Assembly (NCBI GenBank): GCA_030647175.1
Contig: JAUSJU010000027.1
Location: forward strand, 1-21,030
Reading direction: 5' to 3'
Origin: a bacterium
GTDB taxonomy: Bacteria > Patescibacteriota > Minisyncoccia > Minisyncoccales > UBA10102
DNA length: 21,030 nt
Part shown: one piece after another, positions 1 to 7,458 of the stretch
Numbering within the stretch: position 1 is the stretch's first letter
How the letters are laid out: every line of letters starts with the position of its first letter
Position numbers and translations under genes: made by a program
The notes under the pieces: generated by a model
Told to the model about the DNA's origin: nothing
Database searches by the model: none
What the model saw: only the letters and a program-made list of their open reading frames with translations

Positions 1-2
1 AA

Positions 3-476
3 CCGATTGTGTATCTTGGGAACTGCCAGAAAGCAAAGGGAGTGGTGGAGGCGTACCAGGCATTGCAAGGTATGGACGCCCATCTTGTGACATCTGGCGC
101 TCAGAAGGTGCGTATTCCGGCTCGCAATCTGGATCTTGCAGATCACCGTGAATACCTCCAGCTCCTCAAGGCTTCCAGTTGCGTGCTGACGATGTCAAAG
201 TTCAAAGAAGGCTGGTGCATGACGGCCCATGAGGCAATGCTTATGAAAACCCCTGTTATAGGATCTGGAAAAGGAGGTATGCGGGAGCTTCTTGAAGGGG
301 GGAAGCAGATTATATGCGAAGACTTCTCAAGGCTCCGGGAATCCGTGAACTCACTATTGAATGATCCTGCAGCGAGAAGACAGCTGGGAGACCAGGGATA
401 CGCCTATGCAAAGCTCTTTCCTATAGAGCGTTTTGAACAGGCGTGGCGCGATGCGGTCCGAGATATTCTTTCATAA
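3..476 (+). CDS. GT4 family glycosyltransferase, C-terminal part (5' end outside window)
   Basis: This is the C-terminal nucleotide-sugar-binding half of a GT-B glycosyltransferase, likely adding a sugar to a lipid-linked glycan at the inner face of the membrane. The frame is open to the window edge: codons before the GTG at 9 read P-I, giving PIVYLGN, the usual first strand of the second Rossmann domain, followed by K-G-V. The GTG is therefore probably internal and the true start lies upstream. The EX7E motif of retaining GT4 enzymes is intact (KEGW...HEA, then MKTPVIGSGKGG), so this half looks functional. It is followed after 22 bp by the WavE-like gene on the same strand, consistent with one glycan operon. 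The sugar and acceptor cannot be told from the sequence. Confidence 0.85.
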   Translation, partial: PIVYLGNCQKAKGVVEAYQALQGMDAHLVTSGAQKVRIPARNLDLADHREYLQLLKASSCVLTMSKFKEGWCMTAHEAMLMKTPVIGSGKGGMRELLEGGKQIICEDFSRLRESVNSLLNDPAARRQLGDQGYAYAKLFPIERFEQAWRDAVRDILS

Positions 477-498
477 GTAGCCTTTCACGAATACCGCA

Positions 499-1572
499 AT
501 GGAAAAAGTAGGATTGATCATACAAGGGCCGCTCACGTCGTTCGGGAAAAGCGGAGCCTCAGCTGCGCGCAAACTTAATCTCTCCGCGGACGGAAAAGAA
601 GAGGATGGCCTTGTCCGCTACGACTGCCGTCCCAATATCCAGAGAATCATTGATGATTTCGGTAGCCTGTTTTCAGCCGTGGTAGTGTCCACATGGGATA
701 ACGAATTGAAGCCTGGGGATGGGTGGAAGGATGTAACGATCGTTTCCATGCCAGATCCCGGTGGAGCCATGGATACTTCTCCCCGTGCCTACAAAGCGCA
801 TAACAGGAACAGGCAATTTATCGGGATCCAGAACGGAGTAGAGTGGCTTGAGAAGAATTCCGATCCTTCGTACGTGGTGTTCATGCGGACGGACCAGTAC
901 CTCAACCTGCGGGAACTGCTTGATTCGTTCGGCAGACATATGCGCCGCAATATTCCTGGAATGATATGCGTGCCGTTCATGCGGCCAGGCATCTTTCTTC
1001 CCTCCGATTTCTACTTTGCGTCAGAATTAAAAACCATGAAGAAATTCTTGGATGCGCAGTTCAGTTATGACAGGTATGAATTCATTGTTGACGTGCACCG
1101 AGACATGGTCTTAAAGTACGCCCATTCGTTATTCCGGGACACTCTCCGTGTTCCTGACTGGGCCTACTTCCCCCGCGATCCGAGCTCTGGAATAAGCAAG
1201 CAAACCAGAACGATTTTTGCGCGCATGCTAGGTACCGTGTTCGTTCCGCTGAGCTTGCGTACGCTGCAGTCCGTTGAGTGGCGGGGTAGCGCGTTGAGCC
1301 AAGACTACATGAAATCGGTAGCTACGGAAGAAGATCTTCCCGTTGACGTCTCAAAGAATCGCGGAGTTACCGGTATTTCCATTCCCGCCCTATTCAGTAT
1401 TGACTGGAAACGCTATTATGGCTTTTGTGAAATAGCGAACCACGCTGCTCCTTCATGGAAAGAGAACTGCAGTATAATGTTTGGAGAGATTGGATGGAAT
1501 GTATGGATCATGCTCCAAGGGGGTATGAGAACGATAAAAAGAATAAGGACACGGATTTTCAAAGGAATATAA
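499..1572 (+). CDS. WavE-like lipopolysaccharide synthesis protein (putative glycosyltransferase)
   Basis: 357 residues resembling the WavE family (named from a Vibrio cholerae LPS core gene), whose members are thought to be cytoplasmic glycosyltransferases. Visible family features in order: an N-terminal IIQGPL strand, VVSTWD after the first helix, a DPGG segment, NRNRQ followed by GVEWL, an FMRTDQYL segment resembling the acidic sugar-binding motif, and SDFYFAS. There is no signal peptide or clear membrane span. Of the starts available, ATG 499 places IIQGPL at residues 8-13, where the family begins, although no Shine-Dalgarno sequence precedes it. It sits between a GT4 gene and an EEP-family gene on the same strand. 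Donor and acceptor are unknown, and the family's catalytic role is mostly inferred from context. Confidence 0.72.
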   Translation: MEKVGLIIQGPLTSFGKSGASAARKLNLSADGKEEDGLVRYDCRPNIQRIIDDFGSLFSAVVVSTWDNELKPGDGWKDVTIVSMPDPGGAMDTSPRAYKAHNRNRQFIGIQNGVEWLEKNSDPSYVVFMRTDQYLNLRELLDSFGRHMRRNIPGMICVPFMRPGIFLPSDFYFASELKTMKKFLDAQFSYDRYEFIVDVHRDMVLKYAHSLFRDTLRVPDWAYFPRDPSSGISKQTRTIFARMLGTVFVPLSLRTLQSVEWRGSALSQDYMKSVATEEDLPVDVSKNRGVTGISIPALFSIDWKRYYGFCEIANHAAPSWKENCSIMFGEIGWNVWIMLQGGMRTIKRIRTRIFKGI

Positions 1573-1585
1573 TCAGGATTTTTGT

Positions 1586-2338
1586 ATGGCGCAGGACACA
1601 CTAAAATTGGTTTCTATAAATATTGAGATGAAAGAGCGCGTAGATTTAGTGCGCGCGTTTTTGGAAGAGGAGCAGCCAGATGTGGCATGCCTACAGGAGG
1701 TGTACGAAGAGGATCTGCACTATCTCGCAGAGAAGCTTGGAATGAATGCTGCTTTCGGCCAAATGGCCTTGATGGGTAGCGAGAACGGGATAGAACCGCC
1801 GTTGGTGCCTTTTGGTGTCGCAATGCTCTCTCGTCTGCCTGTGCAGGATCTTCGTCGCGCCTACTACCTAGGAAACGAAAATGATGTGAAGGAGTATGCG
1901 TTCAAGGGCCACCCCGGAGATTTCTACCGTCTTTTCCTTCACGCAAACTTTCAGAAAGGGGATAGCAGTTTTACCATCGGCACCACCCATTTTACATGGA
2001 CTCCAGACGGTGAAGCAGACGATCTGCAACGAAAAGATCTCAAGAATCTGCTCGCTGTTTTGAAGGATATTCCAGAGGTCGTATGCTGCGGAGATTTTAA
2101 TGCGCCGCGAGGCAGGGAAATTTTTGATACCATTGCCAGCTATTACAAAGACAACATCCCTTCTCGCTATACGACGAGCATCGACGTTGACTTGCATCGG
2201 GCCGGAGACAAGCTCCGCGGAGCCCCTCTCATGGTAGACGGCCTTTTTACCACGCCTGCGTATCAATGTTTGAACATTCGCTTGCAAGAAGGCGTGAGCG
2301 ATCATATGGCCATTGTCGCTGAAATCTCGAAAATCTGA
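1586..2338 (+). CDS. Endonuclease/exonuclease/phosphatase (EEP) superfamily protein
   Basis: 250 residues with the metal-dependent phosphodiesterase fold shared by DNase I, exonuclease III, TDP2 and sphingomyelinases. The motifs are all present: N12 in SINIE, Q37-E38 in CLQE (metal-binding Glu), a TTHF strand, G169-D170-F171-N172, and S238-D239-H240 with the general-base His. The active site therefore looks intact. No signal peptide or membrane helix is visible, so it is probably cytoplasmic. The start is ATG 1586 with AGGA about 8 nt upstream, 13 bp after the WavE-like stop. The substrate could be nucleic acid, a phospholipid or a phospho-sugar; nothing in the sequence decides. Its place inside a glycan operon is unusual. 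Confidence 0.82.
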   Translation: MAQDTLKLVSINIEMKERVDLVRAFLEEEQPDVACLQEVYEEDLHYLAEKLGMNAAFGQMALMGSENGIEPPLVPFGVAMLSRLPVQDLRRAYYLGNENDVKEYAFKGHPGDFYRLFLHANFQKGDSSFTIGTTHFTWTPDGEADDLQRKDLKNLLAVLKDIPEVVCCGDFNAPRGREIFDTIASYYKDNIPSRYTTSIDVDLHRAGDKLRGAPLMVDGLFTTPAYQCLNIRLQEGVSDHMAIVAEISKI

Positions 2339-2370
2339 GCAGTTTTTACTAATTGTCAAAATGTGAAGGC

Positions 2371-2376
2371 GGAGGT
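2371..2376 (+). promoter_or_regulatory. Strong Shine-Dalgarno sequence (GGAGGT)
   Basis: GGAGGT lies 11 nt before ATG 2388 and fixes the start of the membrane-protein gene. It is the best ribosome-binding site in the window; many other genes here have none, so this gene may be translated more independently of its upstream neighbours. Confidence 0.75.
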
Positions 2377-2387
2377 AGAATCATTCC

Positions 2388-3794
2388 ATGATTGAAATCC
2401 TTTTATCGCTAGCTACCCTTGGTGTTCTGAGCAGCGGATTTCTTCTGCTTTTGAAAAAACTTGGTCTTTTCTCTCCCTCTATAGCCCTGCTTTTCGGCAT
2501 CGCCCTCTGCATCCACTTGGGAGCCACTCTCTTTATCCATTACGCGGAGTTTTACCCGTTCGGAGGAGGCCAGGGAGACCAATTTCTCTACCATGGAGCA
2601 GCTACGACGATCGCCGTGGATTTCCAGCAGGGCGTCTTTTCCACAGAGCGCATCGTGCAAGCTCTAGCCGCTCACAGAATGCAGCATTGGTACCCTGTTT
2701 TGCTAGGAATCTTGTATGCGATTACGATTCCTGCGGTGATCATGGGGAAGATATTGAGCGTATGGTTCGCCTGCGTCGCGATCATCCTACTGTTCTTGGT
2801 TACGCGGGAATTAGGAATCTCTGATAAAGGAGCTTTTGCGGTGGGGCTCATGGGAAGCATATATCCCAGCTTTTTATATTTCGGGAGCTTGCTTTTACGG
2901 GAAAGTGCCATCGTTGCCATAGTACTTTTGACCACCCTCCTTCTTCTGAAGCTCGTACAAGAGTTTTCGTGGAAGAAGTTCCTTTTTCTGTATGCGACAT
3001 TTCTTTTGCTCGTGCACTTGAGATTCTATATTGGACTTGTGATTATCTTTGCCACGGCTTTCTGTTTGTTTTTTTGCCAGCAGGCATCCTGGGACAAGAG
3101 ATTGAAAAACGTTCTGCCCGCTATTTTCCTTCTGGGATTCATACCTCAGCTATTCGGCTACGGCTATTATGGAATACAAACGTTCGTTACGTTCCTTCAC
3201 CCTGAGAAGATCCAGACATACCGAGAGACTGCATATGTGGTGCGGGATACTCCTCAGGCGCAGCCAAAGGCAGAAGAGTCGAAGAAAGAACAGCCAGTAG
3301 AACAGCCAAAGATAGAAAAGCCCGTAGAAGTACAGCCAAAGATACCGCAACTGAAAGGGGGAGAGCTGGGAAGAGGGGGCGGAGGCGGTTCGACGGTGGT
3401 CGTTGAGGTGGATACGAAGAACCCTCTTACTTTTCTTGGGCAGAATCTTGTTTCTTTATCCCATGTGATCCTCGGCCCTTTTCCATGGCACATCAAATAT
3501 GACAGGCAGTTTTTCGTGCTTGGGGAGACAATTCCCTGGCTCGTACTTTTCTTCCTTGCAGTCCTCGGGGCGTTCTCTACGTTTCGCAAAACATGGAGGT
3601 TATCGCTTCCTCTCATGCTCATTGCTTTCTGTTTGCTCGGGATGATCGGTTTGTTCATGGATAACTTCGGCGTGTATATGAGAATCCGCATACCCGCATT
3701 CCTGCTTTTGTTGGCACTCGTTCCTTTGGGATTTCCTTTCGTGGAACGCTGGATGAAGCGAGTGTCGCCTGCAAGAGTAAAAAATTCACAGTAA
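2388..3794 (+). CDS. Multi-spanning membrane protein, GT-C/GT39-like, with low-complexity loop
   Basis: 468 residues with about ten hydrophobic segments: near 2-22, 30-52, several between 98 and 270, and three or four between 350 and 455. The LLLRES segment after a YPSFLYFGS helix resembles the RE/RD motif of membrane glycosyltransferases of the PMT/ArnT type that use lipid-phosphate sugars. I see no clear catalytic acidic motif in the first loop, so a Wzy-like polymerase or other transporter-like role is also possible. Residues 291-341 form an insert rich in Q, P, K, E and V that ends in a poly-Gly run, lying in a loop. The start is well supported by GGAGGT at 2371-2376. It is 49 bp after the EEP gene and 5 bp before the epimerase. 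No oligosaccharyltransferase motif (WWDYG) is seen. Confidence 0.6.
   Translation: MIEILLSLATLGVLSSGFLLLLKKLGLFSPSIALLFGIALCIHLGATLFIHYAEFYPFGGGQGDQFLYHGAATTIAVDFQQGVFSTERIVQALAAHRMQHWYPVLLGILYAITIPAVIMGKILSVWFACVAIILLFLVTRELGISDKGAFAVGLMGSIYPSFLYFGSLLLRESAIVAIVLLTTLLLLKLVQEFSWKKFLFLYATFLLLVHLRFYIGLVIIFATAFCLFFCQQASWDKRLKNVLPAIFLLGFIPQLFGYGYYGIQTFVTFLHPEKIQTYRETAYVVRDTPQAQPKAEESKKEQPVEQPKIEKPVEVQPKIPQLKGGELGRGGGGGSTVVVEVDTKNPLTFLGQNLVSLSHVILGPFPWHIKYDRQFFVLGETIPWLVLFFLAVLGAFSTFRKTWRLSLPLMLIAFCLLGMIGLFMDNFGVYMRIRIPAFLLLLALVPLGFPFVERWMKRVSPARVKNSQ
3261..3344 (+). repeat. Short in-frame repeat coding for QPK-type peptides
   Basis: The 12-mer CAGCCAAAGATA occurs exactly at 3303-3314 and 3333-3344 (30-bp period, ten codons), with shortened copies at 3261-3269 (CAGCCAAAG) and 3291-3296 (CAGCCA). 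All are in the reading frame of the 2388 gene and encode the Q-P-K-I/E repeats of its loop. A G-rich stretch (3357-3389) coding for poly-Gly follows directly. Confidence 0.75.
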
Positions 3795-3799
3795 CTTCT

Positions 3800-4717
3800 A
3801 TGAAAATTATCGTAACCGGGGGAGCGGGGTTTATCGGAAGCAATCTTGTTGATCGGCTCATACGAGAGCGTCATCATGTTGCCGTCATAGACAACCTGTC
3901 TACCGGAAGCAAAACGAATATCAATCCCAAAGCCAGATTCTACAAGCTGGACATCCAAAGCCCTAACATCGCCCAGGTATTTGCGAAAGAGAAGCCAGAC
4001 GCGCTTTTCCATTATGCGGCCCAGATCGACGTGAGAAAATCATGGAAAGATCCTGTAGCTGACGCGCGAACGAATATCCTGGGGTCTCTGAATTTGCTGG
4101 AAGCTTGCAGGAAGTACGGAGTAAAGAAGATCGTGTTTGCCTCCACAGGCGGAGCTTTGTACGGGGAGGCGTCCCAGATTCCCACCCAAGAAACCTATCC
4201 CACGAACCCTATTTCGGCGTACGGGGCGGCAAAATTGAGCGTTGAGCACTATCTCCATGCATATCATGTGGTGTATGGGTTGTCTGTTGCGATCTTGCGG
4301 TTAGCTAACGTATACGGGCCCAGACAGGATGGAAAAGGAGAAGCCGGGGTCGTAGCCATTTTTTCCCGCACGTTGTTGCAAGGGAAGCAGCCGATTTTGT
4401 ACGGGAACGGAACCCAGACACGCGACTTCGTCTTCGTGGAAGACGTGGTTCAGGCGAATCTGCTTGCGTTCAACCACAAGACTTCTGGAGTATGGAATAT
4501 CGGTACCGGAAAGGAAACTTCCATATCCTTGTTGCTTAAAGAAATTCAGGAAGCTACTGGCTCACGCAAAAAGGCAAGGACCCTTCCCTTAAGGCCTGGA
4601 GAGCAGAAACGGAGCTGTCTTAATATGGGGAAGGCGAGACGCGAGCTTGGCTGGAAACCCACCACCACCATGCGCGAAGGATTGCGCAAGACAGTCCAAT
4701 GGATGGAAGCTGTATGA
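3800..4717 (+). CDS. galE: NAD-dependent UDP-glucose 4-epimerase-like SDR
   Basis: 305 residues, extended short-chain dehydrogenase fold. The NAD-binding TGGAGFIGS motif is at the N-terminus (Gly-rich loop 7-13). The catalytic residues are S115-T116 in FASTGGALYGE, Y141 and K145 in AYGAAK. The downstream segments LANVYGPRQ and GEAGVVAIF match the short bacterial GalE type (about 305-310 residues, as in Thermotoga). Expected reaction: interconversion of UDP-Glc and UDP-Gal and/or the N-acetyl forms in the cytoplasm, supplying donors to the glycosyltransferases here. UDP-GlcA 4-epimerases are close relatives, and a UDP-GlcA-producing domain is encoded at 9711, so that activity cannot be excluded. 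It starts 5 bp after the membrane-protein gene, and its TGA overlaps the next gene's ATG. Confidence 0.82.
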   Translation: MKIIVTGGAGFIGSNLVDRLIRERHHVAVIDNLSTGSKTNINPKARFYKLDIQSPNIAQVFAKEKPDALFHYAAQIDVRKSWKDPVADARTNILGSLNLLEACRKYGVKKIVFASTGGALYGEASQIPTQETYPTNPISAYGAAKLSVEHYLHAYHVVYGLSVAILRLANVYGPRQDGKGEAGVVAIFSRTLLQGKQPILYGNGTQTRDFVFVEDVVQANLLAFNHKTSGVWNIGTGKETSISLLLKEIQEATGSRKKARTLPLRPGEQKRSCLNMGKARRELGWKPTTTMREGLRKTVQWMEAV

Positions 4718-5433
4718 CTTCTCCAACATTTGAACACCAGCGGAAGTTCTACGAAACGTACTGGAATGATTCGGGACGCTTGTCTATAGATGAGAAATGC
4801 CGCAAGCGTTTTGTGCTCTCGGCGCTCTCAAAGTTTTCCAAGCCAGCTGAAAAACCGCTTCGCATCCTTGATATAGGGTGCGGGAGAGGATGGATGACGG
4901 ATGCCCTTTCCCGATACGGCGAGGTATTGGGAGTCGATCTGTTCGTGGAAGAAGCGCAAAAGCGCTATCCCAAGATAACATTCCATGAAGCGAACATAGT
5001 CTCCCAATTCCCAAAGGGGATATATGATGTTGTTGTCTCAAGTGAAGTCATTGAGCATCTTCCCAGAGAGAATCAGACAGAGCATATCAAACATATCGTA
5101 GACGTGCTTCCCAGGGGTGGAGTGCTCATCCTCACGACGCCCAATAAGGCCCAGCTTGAAGCGATCGTTAAAAAACTTCCGGATACCTCCCACATGCAAC
5201 CTATTGAGAATTGGCTGGGTAAAGAGGAGCTTACAAAAATGGTAGAGCCATATTTTTCCATTGAACACTTCGGCTCTGCGAGATTCTACCCCGTTTTTTT
5301 GTTTTCAAGTATTTTCCTTCGGGCGCCGTACCATGTACTCTACGACTACCTCGGGATGTATCAATTACTTGATAAAGTGCTTGAGGCTACGGATTGGGGC
5401 ACGTACTTTGCGCTCGTGGGGAGAAAGAAATGA
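4714..5433 (+). CDS. Class I SAM-dependent methyltransferase (UbiE/COQ5-like)
   Basis: 239 residues from the preferred start. Motif I is LDIGCGRGWM, followed by a strand ending in GVDLF (acidic ribose-binding residue), then YDVVVSSEVIEHLP (motif II region) and PRGGVLILTTPN (motif III region). These are the signatures of class I methyltransferases acting on small molecules or sugars. An in-frame ATG at 4699 would add five residues (MDGSC). I choose ATG 4714 because it forms an ATGA overlap with the epimerase stop, with GGATGGAAG just upstream as a possible ribosome site, which suggests translational coupling. It probably O-methylates a glycan residue or nucleotide sugar, but the family is broad. 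It ends 1 bp before the stop of the convergent flippase gene. Confidence 0.85.
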   Translation: MTSPTFEHQRKFYETYWNDSGRLSIDEKCRKRFVLSALSKFSKPAEKPLRILDIGCGRGWMTDALSRYGEVLGVDLFVEEAQKRYPKITFHEANIVSQFPKGIYDVVVSSEVIEHLPRENQTEHIKHIVDVLPRGGVLILTTPNKAQLEAIVKKLPDTSHMQPIENWLGKEELTKMVEPYFSIEHFGSARFYPVFLFSSIFLRAPYHVLYDYLGMYQLLDKVLEATDWGTYFALVGRKK

Positions 5434-5434
5434 G

Positions 5435-6739
5435 TTACCCTCCTTGTTCCTCTGAAGCGTGCAGGTTCTTTTGAATCTCGTGTTCCCGCCCGATCTTCGT
5501 AAAGAAGTAGAACAAAAGAATGTTCGCTACGACATTGCCGACGATGCGACCGGTCACGATTCCCCATATGCCTAAAAGTGGTACGAGCGGGAGGTAGAGC
5601 CCTATCTTTATCACTGCCTTTGCGACATTCACGATATATAATTCTTTCTTGCGCATCTCTACAACAAGCGCCGTATTGATCAGAACGAACGGAGCCATCG
5701 CAATCAGTACGCTCAGTGCTTGGAAGTAGATGACGGAATCCATGTATTGGGGAAAAAAGATGCGATAAGGGAAAGGGGCGAGGAGAGCAAGGCCTGTTGC
5801 TATAGGAAGAGTTACGGCGAAACTCTTAAAGAACTTTTTTTTCAGGTTTGCATACGTTTGCTTCGTATTACTTTCACTCACTTTGGGCAACACCAGCGCG
5901 CCCATGGGATTGAATGCGATAATCCTTTGCAGTGGCTGGGCGGCAAAGGCATAGATTGCCAGTTGCGCAGGTCCAAGAAACTTCCATAAGATGATCTTGT
6001 CGGCGTATTCAGCGAGCGTCCAGATGGCTATGATGCCCGTGAGACTTTTTCCAAGATGGATGCCTTCCGCATCTTCTTCTCTATTTTGCACTTGCTGGAG
6101 CGTTCGCCATAAGAAGAAACCGTTCAGGACCGTATAGGAAGAAAAAAATACGAATAATATGACAGCGATGTTATCGGTAAAGTATAGGGTCGGTATGATG
6201 CAGAGCGCGGCAAGAAAGGCGACGGCTATTTCGTACTTGATTTTTACGTCAAAACGTTTTTTCCCGTTCCAGTAAGCCTCGAACATCGGGAACACGGTAT
6301 AGAAAGGAAGAAACGCTCCCCCTATTCCAATGGCAATCCCCAGGAGGCTCTGTTCCTTGTATATATACCAGGCAGCTATGGCGAACATCCCGAGAGATCC
6401 CAAGAGGGACCACTTCAGTTTTGTCTTGAGTATCAAGGCTAGACTTCCTTCTTTTTTCTTTGCTATACTCCTTACGAGCGCGGTGTTCAGCCCTGGGAGG
6501 GAGAATATCCCAAAAAGCACCATGATCGTGAGGATGTATTCGTATGCTCCGTACGTGGCGGGAGGAAGCCAGTTGGCAAAAAAGAACATCACTAGAGCGA
6601 GGATGGAAAGGAGGCCTGCTTTCCCAAGCAGGAGCAATAACCCTCCATGCATCACGTATACCATGTCGGTTTGAGTGTATTTTTCCGACCACCTAAGAAG
6701 CGCAATCCATTTTCGCCGTACCATATTCATGAACCTCAT
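5435..6739 (-). CDS. Wzx-like polysaccharide flippase (MOP superfamily)
   Basis: 434 residues with about 12-14 hydrophobic segments spread over the whole length and short charged loops. The N-terminal features fit the Wzx/RfbX/MATE-like fold: a MVYVMHGGLLLLLGKAG first helix, ANWLPPATYGAYEYIL, and LNTALVRSIAKKK after the second helix. The protein would move undecaprenyl-diphosphate-linked glycan from the inner to the outer face of the membrane. It is the only exporter in the window. Three candidate starts, Met1, Met4 and Met6, lie close together; a TATAAT on this strand at 6743-6738 overlaps the Met1 codon, so a promoter there would force Met4 (6730) or Met6 (6724). The gene is divergent from the 6778 gene and convergent with the 4714 methyltransferase. 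Confidence 0.85.
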   Translation of the reverse strand: MRFMNMVRRKWIALLRWSEKYTQTDMVYVMHGGLLLLLGKAGLLSILALVMFFFANWLPPATYGAYEYILTIMVLFGIFSLPGLNTALVRSIAKKKEGSLALILKTKLKWSLLGSLGMFAIAAWYIYKEQSLLGIAIGIGGAFLPFYTVFPMFEAYWNGKKRFDVKIKYEIAVAFLAALCIIPTLYFTDNIAVILFVFFSSYTVLNGFFLWRTLQQVQNREEDAEGIHLGKSLTGIIAIWTLAEYADKIILWKFLGPAQLAIYAFAAQPLQRIIAFNPMGALVLPKVSESNTKQTYANLKKKFFKSFAVTLPIATGLALLAPFPYRIFFPQYMDSVIYFQALSVLIAMAPFVLINTALVVEMRKKELYIVNVAKAVIKIGLYLPLVPLLGIWGIVTGRIVGNVVANILLFYFFTKIGREHEIQKNLHASEEQGG

Positions 6740-6743
6740 TATA
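6738..6743 (-). promoter_or_regulatory. Candidate -10 box (TATAAT) overlapping the flippase start
   Basis: On the minus strand a perfect TATAAT overlaps the first two bases of the ATG at 6739. No convincing -35 box is seen 17 nt upstream. If used, transcription would begin near 6731-6730, making ATG 6730 (Met4) the start of a nearly leaderless mRNA. The opposite strand of the same 38-bp divergent gap must serve the 6778 gene. Confidence 0.4.
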
Positions 6744-6777
6744 TACGTAAACCAAGAGAACGCGAAGGGTTGATTCT

Positions 6778-7458
6778 ATGCGAGAATTGCTGGAAAACTA
6801 TATCGCCAGGCCAGTCTATAAGGGCATTAAAAAGGTGTTCGGCGGATACATGGTCAAACGGGCGGTGCAGCGAAATCTGACCAGCGGAATACCTTGCAAG
6901 ATTGTCATAGGGGCATCAGGAGTCTCTCAGCAAGGATGGATTCCCACGGAAGAAAGTGAATCATTGAACATATTAAAGCCCGGCGACTGGAAGAAATATT
7001 TTCATGATGGCCAGGTTGATGCCATGCTCGCAGAGCATGTGTGGGAGCATTTGACCAGAGAGCAGGGTAGCCGTGCGGCAGCGATGTGTTTTCAGTATTT
7101 GAAACTCGGAGGGTATATACGGGTGGCGGTTCCCGACGGCTTGCATCCGGATCCTGGCTATATCGAACAGGTCAAGGTAGGCGGACTGGACAACCAGCGA
7201 TTCGCCGCCTCTACCGGTTCTGAGGACGCCGGCCACAAGATCCTCTATACCTATAAGACTCTTGCCGAGGTTTTCCAATCGGCAGGATTTAGAGTTGATC
7301 TGCTTGAGTATTTTGATGAGCAGGGAAAATTCCACTCCAAGGAGTGGCATCCTGCTGACGGCATGGTACACCGTTCCAAAAGATTTGATGGCAGGAACAG
7401 GGCAAGAACACTCAACTACACGTCCATTATTCTGGACGCGTGGAAAGACGCCGTATGA
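6778..7458 (+). CDS. COG4627-like predicted SAM-dependent methyltransferase-like protein
   Basis: 226 residues. The recognisable core is VDAMLAEHVWEHLT (motif II with the E-H-x-x-E-H-L pattern), YLKLGGYIRVAVPDG, and a C-terminal segment with ED-AGHK, YTYKTL and DGRNR. This is the layout of small methyltransferase-like proteins common in polysaccharide loci. The usual glycine-rich motif I is weak: only IVIGASG is present. SAM binding may therefore be altered or lost. The start is ATG 6778 with GAAGGG about 9 nt upstream. The TGA stop overlaps the ATG of the FkbM gene (ATGA), so the two are probably co-translated and may act on the same glycan. The first 45 residues are basic and not diagnostic. 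Confidence 0.68.
   Translation: MRELLENYIARPVYKGIKKVFGGYMVKRAVQRNLTSGIPCKIVIGASGVSQQGWIPTEESESLNILKPGDWKKYFHDGQVDAMLAEHVWEHLTREQGSRAAAMCFQYLKLGGYIRVAVPDGLHPDPGYIEQVKVGGLDNQRFAASTGSEDAGHKILYTYKTLAEVFQSAGFRVDLLEYFDEQGKFHSKEWHPADGMVHRSKRFDGRNRARTLNYTSIILDAWKDAV

Noticed and set aside
3355..3392. G-quadruplex in the poly-Gly coding tract
   Set aside because: Only three runs of three or more G are present, the rest being GG; the tract is sufficiently explained by Gly codons.
2388..3794. PglB/Stt3-type oligosaccharyltransferase, which would complete a pgl system
   Set aside because: The protein is multi-spanning but has no WWDYG-like motif and lacks the large soluble C-terminal domain.
3254..4012. 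Long minus-strand open frame (252 codons) opposite the membrane protein and epimerase genes
   Set aside because: It spans two well-supported plus-strand genes. Its sequence is the antisense of their low-complexity loop and shows no protein motif.
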